64,000 nucleotides of DNA from positions 15,911,328 to 15,975,327 of the forward strand of contig NC_039480.1 in the NCBI RefSeq assembly GCF_003590095.1. The letters run 5' to 3'. Shown one piece after another: positions 12,501 to 24,949 of the stretch. Positions within the stretch are counted from its first letter, which is position 1. The number at the start of each line of letters is the position of its first letter. Both the position numbers and the translations under genes were made by a program. The DNA comes from Trichoplusia ni (taxonomy: Eukaryota > Arthropoda > Insecta > Lepidoptera > Noctuidae). Below the pieces are notes generated by a model, which saw only the letters and a program-made list of their open reading frames with translations, was not told the DNA's origin and did not search any database.

Positions 12501-14463
12501 ACTTATATTAATTTTCATTACTGAAACTATATATCTGGTTGACATTTTGCAGTTACTATCACGCTTTGAAGGTGGCAGCAGCATTTAAAACGTTCCCTGC
12601 GGTGCTTCCCCCCAACGATCACGACTATGGACTGGAGCTCGCCGTCCGAAGACGACGCACCAAGTCTCTGCTTGGAGAAGATCAGCTCCGCAAAAAACTG
12701 GTCGCAAACTTGTAAATATTTTATATTAATTATTCTCATCAAAGTTTAAATTAGGTAATAGCAGTAGTCAGTTATTTTACAGTTCGTACTATAATACAAT
12801 TGTTATTCACAGTTATGGGGAAAGAACTTCAAGTATAACCGATCAAGCATATTTACGCACTGCCATAGGCCTCTCATCAAGAATAGCTGACTTACCAGAC
12901 ACTAGCGCAGAAGAGGTTTTGCCATCAGAAGATACAAAACCCTTGACAGTGTCCACAACAGGATGGTCCGACATCGGCGCGTACGAGGATTGGTTCGGCA
13001 GTGAAGTTATGATACCTCGTGATACTGACCGCATATTAGAACAAATCGTTCTGATGCTGTTACGTATAGGTGCTTATTTAAAAAAGGAGGGATTGGAAAG
13101 TATTCTCGATTCAGATATACTAAATTCGGCTGTACCCGTCTCCTGGCTTCAACGAGATAACATTGATTGTTCTGCTATGAATGCAGACGATACTGATACA
13201 CCTCCACTTGTTGGCAGTAGCAGAGGAAATATGGCTTCTTACCTTCGAGAATACCCACAAATATTTATGAAGAGGGCAGGTACAGATGTTCCTCCCACTG
13301 AACGTAAGCTCGCATCTTTAAAAACTGTCCACAGTCATGTTGGAAGCGAAGATGGAAATACGAGCAAAAGTCGAAAACGCGTTTCGCCTGATACATCTAC
13401 TGAAACATTATCTGTAAATGTCGAAAATGTTGCTAGCAAGAAAAAGATCTCGATTTCAGATATACATTCTTCTGAAGTTGAAACTGAAAAGCATAAGCAA
13501 CAAAAACCAAAGAGGACATTAAAAAGTAACGATGGCAAAACAAAGCAGAAAAAACAGGAACCTGAATCACAATTTAAAATTAAAAGTGATGTACCGAACG
13601 GAATACATAATGAGTTACAAGTGTATAAGATGTCTTCAAGTGAAAATAAATGTGTTGAATCCAATGAAGCAGTTTCTAGCCGTTCTTCAGTTCAACAATC
13701 ATCAAAGAAAATCAGAGAAAATCCGCCCGAAAATGTTCTAGATCCTCCTGTTATAGATTATATTCAGATACCCATTATAGTACAAAAAAATGAAACAAGT
13801 TTGAAGACAAGCAAAGAGTCATTAGTAGCTACAGCAGCTCGTACATTTGTTCGGCAAGACGCAAAATCAACTGGTAAAAGTAGGGATAATTTGGAAAGAA
13901 AAGAATTAGAATTTCGATTTAAAAATGATAGTAATGAAATCGTGACCAAAGAAAATCATGGTGTGTGTGAAGAATCTACAAATACTAATTCAAGTCATGC
14001 ACCAAACGAGCACGTTAACGAAATAGAGAAAATAGAAAATAAAGATTGCGAATCTCAATCTGATTATGTTATTGAAATACAGTACAAAGCTGAAAATAAA
14101 TCTAAGTCACATCAAATATCTATGAATGAAAATAATAATGAACAAGAACAAAATACTTCAAGTCCTATTGTAGACGAAACTACTTCGACCCAGGACACAA
14201 GCAAAGAGGAAACAAAGGCTTCTGGATCACAATCTAATAATGTTCTTAAAAATGCTCACACTTGTGGCGGTTGTCATGATGATGTTTCTGAAAATGACTT
14301 GGATGCAAATAAAATGTTATTAAAAGAATGTATTAATAATGTGTCCAATTCTAATTCTAGTCGTGACCAACAATCAACAACACAGAATAGTGACGAAGCT
14401 GAAAGTAATGAAACAAAATCGTCTCCTGATAAAGATTTATTTAACAAACCAAATACCCAGTAA
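9566..14463 (+). CDS. Multi-pass membrane protein with long disordered C-tail, 5 exons, ~759 aa
   Basis: Five exons join in frame: 9566-9691, 10832-10978, 12129-12325, 12553-12711 and 12813-14463. All introns are GT-AG and the sum is exactly 760 codons with the stop. Hydrophobic segments lie at roughly residues 16-34, 62-91, 97-128 and 134-156, suggesting a four-pass protein. A basic stretch follows (RRRRTKSLL). A compact region at about residues 255-323 (WSDIGAYEDWFGSEVMIP, then a leucine-rich helix) looks folded. Residues ~324-759 are rich in Ser, Lys, Glu and Asn and probably disordered. Exons 1-3 are GC-rich while the last exon is AT-rich. Other in-frame ATGs at 9593 and 9599 could be the start, and an upstream non-coding exon is likely. 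I do not recognise the family and assign no function. Confidence 0.75.
14436..14441 (-). terminator. Possible poly(A) signal of yellow gene A
   Basis: TTTATT on the plus strand reads AATAAA on the minus strand, 149 bases beyond the stop codon of gene A. It lies inside the last coding exon of the convergent 4-TM gene, so mature transcripts may overlap. Confidence 0.3.
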
Positions 14464-14542
14464 CAGGATATAGTCCAAAGAGTTACTTTGCACAAAGGCC
14501 TTAAAATTATATTACTTATTAAGTTCTATATGTATATTCATA

Positions 14543-14548
14543 AATAAA
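14543..14548 (+). terminator. AATAAA poly(A) signal of the 4-TM gene
   Basis: AATAAA lies 80 bases after the stop codon of the plus-strand gene and 42 bases before the stop codon of the convergent yellow-family gene A. Confidence 0.5.
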
Positions 14549-14589
14549 ACATTCTAAGCATTAACTTAAGTATATACTATAATGTGTAA

Positions 14590-17500
14590 TTAATAATAGT
14601 CACTAAGGTTGATAATTTCAGGTTGACATATACTATTTTGAACAACTGCTACAGGGTCCAAGTACAGTATACGATAGTTATATTCATTGGGATCTATTAA
14701 ATTGAATTGGTACATAGGAAGTTTATTGGTAATGATCCACGCCATCTGAGGGACCTCGTGATCCATTCTTAAATCATTAGGAAAGATCATAGTTTGATTA
14801 TTTTGCGCTACAATGATTAAATTTCGGTTTGAGTAAGGTTTACGTGTGTCCCAACACCCGATACTGTCGCGTGAAATGAGGTTAAAGAACATAACACCGT
14901 TGCGGTCGACGGCTGCGGCTGAGACCTGCCCGTCTGCGCCGCGGCTGTCGCCGAGCAGCTTGAACTCGCCCACTGCATTGCTCACGCGCGCTGGGTCCCG
15001 TATAACGGATGTGGGCACGACGAATTCTAGAGAACTCGACATAGAGTGGTAGTAAAGAGGTCGGTCTCCTTGTTGGTACTTGCCTAAGGACATACCGAAT
15101 AGGCCGTCAGACCATTGATAATTCAAACCGTGTAATGTGTAATTCGACAGCAATGGTTCCGGATAGAAGCTGTAGTGACTGAATCGCCAGAACGCTGCGT
15201 CCTCTTCTCTGAAGACGATCAATCCGAAGCGCCACGCGTCAGCTATGTATACATGGAGATCTCGGCATCGCACGTCTCTGGAGTCCACAACCAGGTTAGT
15301 GATCAAGGAATTCTGGAGAACGAACTCGCTTGGAATTGGATACCGCGCCACTACTGTGTCAGTGTTTAAATTGATTGCAATCAGCGTTGGCGGACAAATC
15401 TGACGAGGTGTCTCAAATGCTTCCACTTGACCGGAGTCGAGGATCCACATCACGCCGCAGTGGTCAATACTCATACGAAAGACTGACGTGAATCCGGTGC
15501 AGTTGACTGTTGGAAAAAAAGGTATAATGAAAATCATACACAGGTATAATAATTTATATACACTTAGATGATTTTAAATACCTGCATTGTGCCAGTCCCA
15601 GTTGGGGTATGGTTCTAGCCGAGGTGACTCAGAAGGGGCTCCTATCGGGAGGGAGGACAAAGTCGCCGGGACACCTTTCTTCCATGCAGGTGTGCTGACA
15701 AACACACGGTCCTTCCATCTTTCGATACCCAGAGGTATTACGTTAGCTTGTATGAATTGACTGCAAAATACGTAAATGTTACACTTTGTATATTTCATAA
15801 ACAGGTTCGTTTATATTAACAAGTATTGATCTCGCCATATAAAGTTGTCTGCGAAGGATCTATCTATAACTACCGTTTCTTCGTTTTGATTTGATTTTTT
15901 TATTTATTTAATACAAAGGTACTTGTTATAAACATATTATATTTGTATATAAACATATTATGTAATACACGTTGATTAGTCACAGTAACTCTAGCCAAGT
16001 AAATTTTTCCACATTTGTTTCGATTTATAACGAAATACTTGCCACCTCCATACATTTGACCACCTTATTAAAGTAAACGATTGTAGAAGTGTATTGCTTG
16101 GCCAGAATATTTTATGATAAGTTGTATGACAGATGATAATATTTACCCATTATTGATAGCCAGTTCACGAGCTTCAGGTGTCGCGAACTCGTAGTCAATT
16201 TGTTTCCATCTGTACAAAGTGCCTATAGGACTCTTACTAGCAATTTGTATATACCCATGACTTGCCGTCGCGATACTAGCAAGTATCACACATAGCAATA
16301 CCTAGAAAAGAAAACTAGATTAAAATTTATGCTTATGTCATTCGAGGCGCCGTTATTGCATAACTTAATTCTAGAATTTCGTTATAATATTTGTTTTAAA
16401 TTTTAATAGTGGAGCAGGCTAATGTTTCTAATACATTATAATGTAGGTGACTGACGTCAATGGCGGCACGACTGAAGGTCGGTGGTATGTGAAACATTGA
16501 ATGACTTCTAATTATTTGAAGTATTAGATTACGTTTATAAAAGCTCGAAATTGGGGCACTACAAAAAAAACAATATTTTTTGTAAGGTACCATTGTCAAT
16601 TTACTATATAAATCTGAGTATAGTTCGACATTTTATTTCATACATTTGGGTATAATGGCGACTCCATTGATTTAAAAAAAAGTCATATAAGGGTGAATTT
16701 CCCGGACCCAAAAATTGCGTGGCATCGATGAAATCGGTACTAAAAAGCATTGTTATAATGTTCTAACATTTTTTTTTAGGTAGATGACATAAAAATCTAT
16801 CTGTAGCACTAAATATTTTATTAATATAATTAATAGGTTTTCCAAAAAAAAAAGTTAAACCACATAATCTTTCATCGCCGTGTTTGTCCACGACTCACCT
16901 TGATGTATTAAAGTCATCATTGATCAAAAATGTATCGTTATTTATATTAAAACTTAGTTTTATTTGGTTCGTGAATAGTTAGAGTATTGACTCGGAATAC
17001 ATTTATTCAAATATTTACACAATACAACGTATGGTTAATAAAAAACCATTTGTCCCAGAACTACCTTTCATCGCCATGTCCTAAACATATTTGAGAATAT
17101 TGCATATTCTAACGTTTTGCGTCGCTCCCGTTTTGCGTTAAACGTTGCATATAAGTAACGTCGAAAGGCTAGACAAGGAACGACGTGTGTACGTGCCTGC
17201 GTTTTCGAGCTATAATTAAAAGTATTCAATTTTTTTGGTACTGGACATTTTTTCTTTCATCGCCGTGGATAGGTCTAACTTCTATTTCAATAAGTTTTTA
17301 ATCTCGATTGAGCATTCAATACAATGCCATTTATATTTAGCTTATTTGTAAAGTGTTCATTACTGTGAATTATTACCAGTTTTTTAGTAAATTGAATTAT
17401 ACCCCTTGATTTTCATCGCCGTGCTCTCATTTCCGTGGTTTCCGTGGACAAAATTTGCTATGGCAATGAAAAAAAATACACGGGAATGAAAAAAATATCA

Positions 17501-20159
17501 TCGCCGTGCCTTGTAAAACAGTTTCCTTTCATTGCCGTGGCCACGTGTTTCATTTCCGTGACTTATGTTTGTTTCGCCACTAGACAGGAATGTATCTATT
17601 TATAGTTATATTATAAAAATAATATCATGTGTGACTGGATTTTTACACATTATATTCTATTATTATTGCGTATAAATTAATAGTATTTATTTTTGTTTCA
17701 ATGATTAACTTTATCATTTAAATATTCTTGTACACTATAATAACATTTCATTGCCATGGACGCCTGTTTCATTGCCGTGCATGCATGTTTCATCGCCGTG
17801 GCACGGAATTTTCAATCTTGTATATCTCGTTAGTTTTTTAAGCTATCTGCTAGATATTAAGCAAAACTGCATATCTGATCGAAAACTTGAGAAAACACTA
17901 TTTTTTATTGTTCTAAAGTTGAAGAATAAAAAATCCACGGAAATGAAGATTTTTTTGGACCTGTTGAAATTCACCCATAAAATTGATGATTTATCTTACT
18001 TACTGACTTACTACTTACTTACTTGCGTTATATTATTTTTCACTCTGAATACGAGATCTACAATTTTATTTCTCGCCACAATATCATTAACAGAGCCTAT
18101 ATTTAACTTATACAGTACCTAATGACCCAACAATTCTATTAAAACTTGCGGTGTTTCATAACGTGGGAACAGGCAGGATTTCAATATTGTTGTTTTTAAA
18201 TAGTCCCTTTTGTGTTATGAGCGAATTCAAAAGTATTGCATAAAACGTTTATTCCATAAAAGTTTTCAATTGTTATCAAATTCGTATTCTTTTACGATCA
18301 CTTAATTTCAGCGGAAAAGATAGTCAAGCAGTGTTGTTGTGTTGTTTTAAATTGATCTATTTCTATATTGTGGTAAACAAGTGTTCAAATCGAATATATA
18401 TCCGAATGTTTACTAATACTTTATCACAGTTTTTGTTTGTGCCAAAAGTTGACTTATTCATGTCTAGAAGACAATGCGTTAGAACGCTTATTGAAAATGA
18501 AAATGCTTTGTCATGTGAGCATTGTTTGTAAACATTAATGATCACAAATGCATCCACACAAAATGAGGCGATTTGGTTTGAGAAAGGCGAACGAGAAAAC
18601 ATATTTTGAGATCGAAAGGTATAGAAATGTTGGAATAGTAATCTATTCAAAAGAGTATTTATGCTCATTGTTATATTACTTCTTTTTTCGAATTTCGAAC
18701 GTATTTTTTTTAAACAAAAGGGCTTTTGTAATTTCGTATTTCGTTACTAATTTGAATTAAGAATAAGTTGAAAAAAATGTTATTAGAATTAATAAGCCAT
18801 TAATTTTATAAAATTTTATAAGTTGTATACAGCCAATAAAAAATTGCTTTGTAGTGAAATCTATACCGTTTAATGGTTATCGGCCTATTTGCCTGTCAAA
18901 CATAGATTATAAATGGCCTATTAATATTATCTTTATAAACAGCATACGGTAATATAAAAATAATGTTTTACACATCGCTGGTTATCGATATCCCGCTGCA
19001 TGCGATCCACACCCACATCCGAATATTGTTCCTGGTGGTAATTAGCAATTAACATGAACGCTATGATCAACCTCTTTACAACAATTAATCTTAAATCTTA
19101 TCTCATATTCTATTATAATTATGCTGCTAAATACAGCTACTTCAGTTCCTCCAGCCATGATATAACCAAAACGTTTCAATTAGAGCAAAGAGTTTTTAAT
19201 TATTTTAACGTTATAATGTTTTGGTTAGCTGATTATCTCCCGAATGCATCATTAAGCCTATATTAAGATTGACATGACTGCTCACGTGTATTCCAGATAC
19301 GAAAAGTGTAATGAGAATGTAATCAGGCCGTATTTAATTTAAGACCTTGATGCTTTGTAATACGATACACATTGAGTTAACCGATCTATGCACTGTGTGT
19401 AATTATCAAATTAATTATTCATACTCCGAGCACTGGCCAGAAATTCTAGTTTGGGTTACCTGATTGTAGAATTTTGTCACCAGTTACAGTTGAGTTACAA
19501 AATAAGTAGTTCCTGATGTTATGACGCAAAAGGTATGCTTTGACTGCCTAAATTACCTTGGGGTTGTCTTTGTGAGTAACTGTCGAGGACAACGACTCTA
19601 CAAACTGGTTTAGGCAAAAAAAAAAAACGTTGCTTTGTGTTTAAATCTATGGGAATCAGCTGTTTATAATAAAAAATAAAATAAAAATAAAAAGTGTTTT
19701 GTTTCAGGGCGCCTTGTACTAGGACTTGTGTGATAAAGAGAATAAGAACTATATATTAAGATTTTAGACTCGAAAACTATTAAGATTTTTGTGAACTTTC
19801 TAATAGGAAGTCGAACTATTGATATGAATCGAGGAATAATTTGTTAACTATGCAGAAATGATCTCAATACAATGATTATCATTTTAAAAACTTATATCAA
19901 ACACAAACAAAGATAGGTAGAATATCTTACAAAAACATACTCATGAAGGTTTTTATAGGCATTAAAACCTCATTTAAAAACAATTTTTTGATAAAGCCTC
20001 TTCTGTAATCCTCCCTTTATAGAATAATGCATAAATCATTTGCATATAAGGCACAATCTCCACAAATCCGAGTCAATTAGTAATTACAAATTAAAATAAA
20101 ACTAATATTTGAATAAAGAAGCAGCAAACAAACATTATTGAAGTACGTACCTTCTGCAT
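14590..20159 (-). CDS. Yellow/MRJP family protein, gene A, 4 coding exons, 419 aa
   Basis: The exons in coding order are 20159-20151 (only ATG CAG AAG), 16301-16147, 15760-15582 and 15506-14590. They join in phase to 420 codons with the stop. The signal peptide is MQKVLLCVILASIATASHG. Family landmarks follow: LYRWKQIDYEF, VFVSTPAWKKGVPATL, NCTGFTSVFR, MWILDSGQ, LHVYIADAWRFGL, SDGLFGMSL, DSIGCWDTRKPY, TMIFPNDL and NEYNYRILY. The MRJP domain covers about residues 115-405 and the length matches the family (~400-450). N-glycosylation sequons include NCT, NYT, NQT and NLS. Yellow proteins are secreted and act in cuticle pigmentation, sclerotisation and other extracellular roles. Gene B is its closest neighbour in sequence and shares intron positions, implying tandem duplication. 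The subfamily letter (b, c, d, e, h, x) cannot be fixed by eye. Confidence 0.9.
16687..17980. mobile_element. Inverted-repeat element with CATCGCCGTG repeats
   Basis: The element spans 16691-17976. It starts GGGTGAATTTCCCGGACCCA, and its right end, read in reverse complement, is GGGTGAATTTCAACAGGTCC. ATAA flanks both ends (16687-16690 and 17977-17980), a candidate 4-bp target duplication. Inside, a 10-base motif CAT(C/T)GCC(G/A)TG and its variant CATTTCCGTG recur about a dozen times in forward orientation (for example 16873, 17069, 17258, 17414, 17530, 17770, 17791), with a few inverted copies. It has no transposase frame. It sits in the first intron of yellow gene A. A 4-bp duplication would fit several cut-and-paste groups; no superfamily is assigned. 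Confidence 0.7.
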
Positions 20160-20164
20160 GTTAA

Positions 20165-20235
20165 CGTTTCCACCAAATCACTTGCGCATAATTTGTTTGA
20201 AGCACGTCCGTTCCGTCGCTGCTTTAAAACTGTTA
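20165..20235 (-). promoter_or_regulatory. 5' leader and possible promoter of yellow gene A
   Basis: Upstream of the ATG (20157-20159) the minus strand reads a short leader preceded by a TTTTAAA sequence near 20222-20230, a possible TATA-like element. No transcription start can be proven. Confidence 0.25.
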
Positions 20236-21976
20236 TGTGTAACAGCGAGGAGTTAATGAGGATTATAGAAGTATTACATAAACGGTTTTGGCGTGTTCAG
20301 CGGTATTACATAGTAAGTAGCGGCATTCAAGGTGCGGTAAACATTTAACGCCCCTCAATTTCGCGTTACGGAGAAGGGAAGGTTTTTTGATAACACTGAA
20401 AAACTAGTTCTGGTAATACAAGTTATGATTTCATTGAATCACGGAATGGATGAAAAGGTTTTATTTTATTAAACCTCTTTGGATTAAAATGTTCGGGAAA
20501 CGGATGCTAAATTCTAAATGACATGCGGTTTGACTCTATCCACGAGGTGTTTTATGGGGAACGGTTACATAATTTTGTAAATTAAAACATCGGATATAGG
20601 TGTTAGACATTTTAATATTATACATTTATTTAAATTACAACTAAAATACATATAACAAATTTAAAATGGATATTTATAAATAATAACAATTATTAAGTCA
20701 CAGATCAGTATTTGCGTGTGGATAGAGAGTATAAAGAGCGCGCTTTTAACTCTGTCCCGGCAATTGCCTGTTATTGAAGATCAAAGCATTCCAGTGGCCA
20801 GCCTATACACAGCTTGGTTACACAGAGTTCTGCCTAAACTAAAATTATCTAAGAAACAAAAAACCAGGTAAATCCTCTAAATTTGAGACCTTTTTAACGG
20901 ACCTGTTGTAGAGTTTTTCATGGGTTTTAGGAGTTAATTATTTGGTTAGACCAGTTTTGGCCTTAGTTGTCAACTCTGTTTGTCCTTCGACAACATACGT
21001 ACATAAAAAGTATTAAACATATTATTTACACGTAGAAACATTAAGGAAAGAGCCGTCTGTTTTGCAGTGTAACCGCACAGAGAAATGCGAAGGTACACGT
21101 ACGTCTTACTTTATATTTACTGAATCTTTATATATTACCCATATTAAGAACGGTACAACTGGGTGAATATAACTTGCGGGATAAAAGGAGACGATTTTTT
21201 AATTTAGCCTGAAAAACATTTTTAAAGCGTTACAAAGTCCGTCCGTATTTCCCTGCCAGTCCTATTCAACCCGTTTTACGATAGATACTTACCTGATGTT
21301 TTCTGTAAACACACTTGCTAATCTTTTTTCGTAGGCGCTAAAGTTGAGGCCCCTCTAGGGTATAGGGGTAAAGGGTGTAAAACTTAACTAAGAAAATTAA
21401 GGGAGCAATTTTTGTTTGCCCTGACATATAATTTAAATTCGGTTTACCAAAAAAATCATGTAACCGTCACCTTTCTAGTGCATAAATAATTTAATTGTTT
21501 TCAAATCAGGTGCAAAAATTTATTCAGTAGGTATATAATATTACTTGATACGACAAGAACAATCACAAATAAAAATAAACAAATTAAAGGATTAGATATA
21601 TATAAGTTTTAAGGGTTTTTAAGTTAATCTCTGTAGATATAGATAATTATCTTTTGCGTGACATATTATGCAAGGCGCTTTGCAAGTTTATCACAAGGTG
21701 CCTTATGAATTAAAAGAATAAAAATGTTATTTAAATCTTATAAAATAACTAACACTACATATTTAGTGACTTAGGAAGATATACACAACAGCTAAATTTA
21801 ATAGTATGGCAACAGAAGGCAATACGAAAAGCATTAGCGCCGCCAAAAAATATTAAATAAATTTGACTATCGATGTAAGTGCAGCTATTATTTGAGTAGG
21901 CGCTTAGATTAGTAGGTAACTTAGGAAGGCCTTAGGACTATTTTAATCTAACTATACACAGATATGAGGTACATCC
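20236..21976. other. Spacer between yellow genes A and B
   Basis: This interval is the 3' flank of gene B and the 5' flank of gene A. It is AT-rich and I saw no coding exon. A minus-strand AATAAA at 21519-21524 could serve gene B. Confidence 0.4.
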
Positions 21977-23788
21977 TTATGGCAACCATCCGCGATGTAT
22001 TATGTCTTTATTAGGAGGCAGCTCTAGGTCAGGGTCACACACAGTTCCGCGCACCGCTTCTGAGGTGTCAGCATACATGATCCGGAAGTTATAGTCGTCT
22101 GGATCTAGCGGCCCCGCCTGGAACATCGGCAACCGATTCGATATCACCCAAAGGCTCTGTCTTTCCTCTTGGTCGACTTTAATGTCATTCGGGAACACCA
22201 AAGTCTCTGCATTCATTGCCACGACTTCTATAGTTTTCTTTCTATAGGGTTTTTTAGTGTCCCAACATCCTATACTATCTCGAGTAACTAAACCGTAGAA
22301 CATGATTCCTCGTCTATCGATTGCTGAAGCAGAAGACTGTCCATGAATCCCTCTACTTTCGCCGACTAGATTGAATTCCGAAGAACTATTGCTGACTCGA
22401 GAGGGTTCTCGTAAAATTGACGTAGATACGTAAAATTCTCTGTTGCTGGACATAGGGTGGAAGAATAAGAGGCGATCCTCGAAAAGATCAGGAGGCGTAA
22501 GTGCTAATCCAAATATTCCGTCGGTCCATTGGAAGTTTAGTCCATGTAGAGTGAAGTTTGAAGCCAGGGGATCCGGGAAGAATAAGGGGTGAGTGAATCT
22601 CCAAAACCGTACATCACTTAATCTGAAAACAAGAAGCCCGAACCTCCAGGTGTCGGCTATGTAGACATGAAGGTCTGAACAGTCCGGGGTCCTCGTGTCC
22701 ACGATGATGTTAGCGAACAGGGAATCTTGTAACACGTACTGTTGCGGGATTGGATACCGCGCTATAAGTTTGTCTGTGTAAATATCAAACACCACTATAC
22801 TGGGGGGGCACAGTTGTTTGGGGTTATCTTGTGAGTCTATCTGACCGGAATCCAAAACCCATAGTCTTCCACAGGGGTCAATATTGACTCGAAAAACTGA
22901 TGTCAGCCCTGTGCAGTTCTTTGCGTCTCCTGAAAATAGTAAAAATACATGAATATTCGTTACGAGTGCTAGTTTTATAGTAAAGCTTTGTAAATTAGAA
23001 AGAAAATGTTTGTTGATACATACCAAATGCTGTATGGAAGCTCCAGTCTGGATAGGGCCTGAGCTGCGGCGAGGCGATCCCTCCCTCTCGCGGCAGTGTG
23101 GCCAGAGTGGCCGGCACGCCGCGCCGCCACGCCGGCACCGTCACCCACACGCGGTCACCCCACACCTCCAGCCCCAAGGGGAGCACGTTGGCAGGCACAT
23201 ACTTACTGGAATTATACGTTTAACTGTTTTATATGTGAATTTTCTTACTCATAGTAAATAAAATCGATAAAGACGAAATGATCGACGAATGATAAAAGGT
23301 GAAATAATCTCTCTAGTTTTATTTTATTATTTTCAGGGGAGGGAAAGGGGAGCGTCAACCTCTTATCTCTCACTACTATCGCGTGCTCTTTAATGAAATC
23401 TCAAGTAGATGCCATCAAAACATTATGGTCTAATTTCTTTCCGTTTCAGGCTTCATTTTGGAAAAAATAGAGGAAGTCAAAGAAAAGGGGAGGCCGTTGT
23501 CTTGCAGTGGTATCTAAAAGAGGCTATAGAAAACAAAACACCTTGCAGACAATTTTAGCTAACTGAAGTTCTTATTCCAATCTGAACTATAGCCAAATTG
23601 TCTTATATGTACTTACCCAGTAGACAGAGCATGTCTACGATGCCGGGGCGAGGGGAACTCGTAGTCGACGTGCTTCCACTTGTACAGCGTGCTGAAGGGC
23701 GGCGTGTCGTTGTCGGCGGGCACGGACTGCGCGCGCATCACTCCCAGCATCGTCAGCCAGAGCGTGATGCCCGCCGCGTGCGCACGGT
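21977..23788 (-). CDS. Yellow/MRJP family protein, gene B, main coding exons
   Basis: Three exons read in coding order 23788-23617, 23205-23024 and 22929-21977. They join in phase to a stop at 21977. The protein begins mid-codon, so at least one upstream coding exon supplies the start (candidate at 33033-33042). A hydrophobic segment GITLWLTMLGVMRA serves as a signal peptide core. Landmarks match gene A: LYKWKHVDYEFPSP, VWVTVPAWRRGVPATL, NCTGLTSVFRV, LWVLDSGQID, VYIADTWRFGL, TDGIFGLAL, DSIGCWDTKKPYRKK, LVFPNDIKVD and DDYNFRIMY. The tail is LPPNKDIIHRGWLP. Intron positions and phases equal those of gene A between the shared exons. It is probably secreted with a role like other Yellow proteins. 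The first two exons are notably GC-rich. The subfamily is not certain. Confidence 0.9.
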
Positions 23789-23884
23789 CTGGAAACATGG
23801 CATTGTCAAGCGAATTAAATAAGGAAGCGTACGTCTGTATTTGTTGGTGTGGGTGGTTTGTAGAGTTATGCACATCATCATTGG

Positions 23885-24070
23885 CCTAGCCTTTTCCTAA
23901 CTATGTTGGGGACGGCTACCAGTCTAACCGGTTTCAGCTTAGTACCAGTGTTTTACAAGGAGCGACTGCCTATCTGACCTACTCAACCCAGTTACCTGGG
24001 CAACACGATACCCCTTGGTTAGACTGGTTGTCAGACTTTTCAAGCTTACTGTAACGACCTCTAACGACTG
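23885..24070. repeat. Interspersed repeat, CTAGCCTTTTCC/GGTCGGCT type
   Basis: The sequence CCTAGCCTTTTCCTAACTAT, then a run with CAGTCTAACCGG, AAGGAGCGACTGCCTATCTG and CCCAGTTACCTGGGCAACAC, resembles a repeat I know as common in moth genomes. It lies in the presumed first intron of gene B. Confidence 0.55.
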
Positions 24071-24119
24071 TCAAAGATGTAAGAATCGAGCTCCTCTGAG
24101 CACATATTGGTTCGAGCAC

Positions 24120-24260
24120 TTATTAAAACGGTGCGAATAAAACTCTCCTACTAAGACTCTGCTGTTTGTCCGACCGCCCGTCACAAAGCCGTATCTCATG
24201 AACCTTCTTAGCTACACAGTTGAATTTTTTACAGATTTCGAATGCCGCATATACTCCAAA
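24120..24260. repeat. Diverged repeat of the CTGTC/GTTCC type
   Basis: TGTTTGTCCGACCGCCCGTC followed by a CTCATGAACC and a TTTTTTACAGATTTCG-like phrase resembles the repeat at 5.7 kb. It is weakly conserved. Confidence 0.35.
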
Positions 24261-24782
24261 TAATAAAAGCCAAAACGACGCAACAGTTTGTAGATTCAAA
24301 CTTGACTGAAATAATTTAATTATTTCTTTTTTTTAATAATAATACTTTGAAAAACCTTGTAACATTTATAATTAAATTTTATATTTCTAACGAGGTTCAA
24401 ACGCAAACAAAACTTATTACGCAAATTATTACTTTCAACATTTATTTAAATTGAATGAGCAACAACTGTGCACTATGTATGCATTTCCTCAATTCATTGT
24501 TTTAATTACTCTTAATTAGTTATTATGATGACACAATTAACACAAAAACCTTATATTTTACTAGCTGACCCGGCGAACTTCGTACCGCCTTAGCGTAGCT
24601 TTGATGCACTACTTTATTTTGTATAGTTGACCTATCTTAGGTATGAGTACCTATTCAATTTAAACTGGAATCTATAATATCCTCCATATATAAATTAATC
24701 CCTATTTCCCTGGTCTCGCCATATCTGAAAAGGACCTAATTTTATTAAATACAAAACAAAATATATATTTTCATAATAGTGT

Positions 24783-24925
24783 TTAAAGAATAGTTGTTCT
24801 GCCAACATTCTGTGCATTTCCATCAGCAGTAATGGCATCCCGAAGATGAATGTATTCCTCGGAACGGAGTTTTGCCTGGTTCAACCTGATAAATGTCAAT
24901 CGTTCAGTTTCAACTTTCACATTTT
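24783..24925 (-). pseudogene. Helitron Rep/helicase fragment (middle part)
   Basis: The minus-strand frame reads VETERLTFIRLNQAKL then RSEEYIHLRDAI and stops after GRTTIL. This matches the conserved segment of Helitron proteins just before the Rep nuclease domain. The frame ends at a stop codon and the following Rep and helicase domains are absent. Confidence 0.75.
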
Positions 24926-24949
24926 ATAATTTTTTGAAAATAATACAAA

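Noticed and set aside
13335..13664. 109-residue minus-strand frame inside the 4-TM gene tail exon
   Set aside because: Antisense shadow of a Ser/Lys/Glu-rich coding exon; no independent signals.
17751..18122. 123-residue plus-strand frame
   Set aside because: It begins within the CATCGCCGTG repeat element and runs into AT-rich intron; no family resemblance or splice support.
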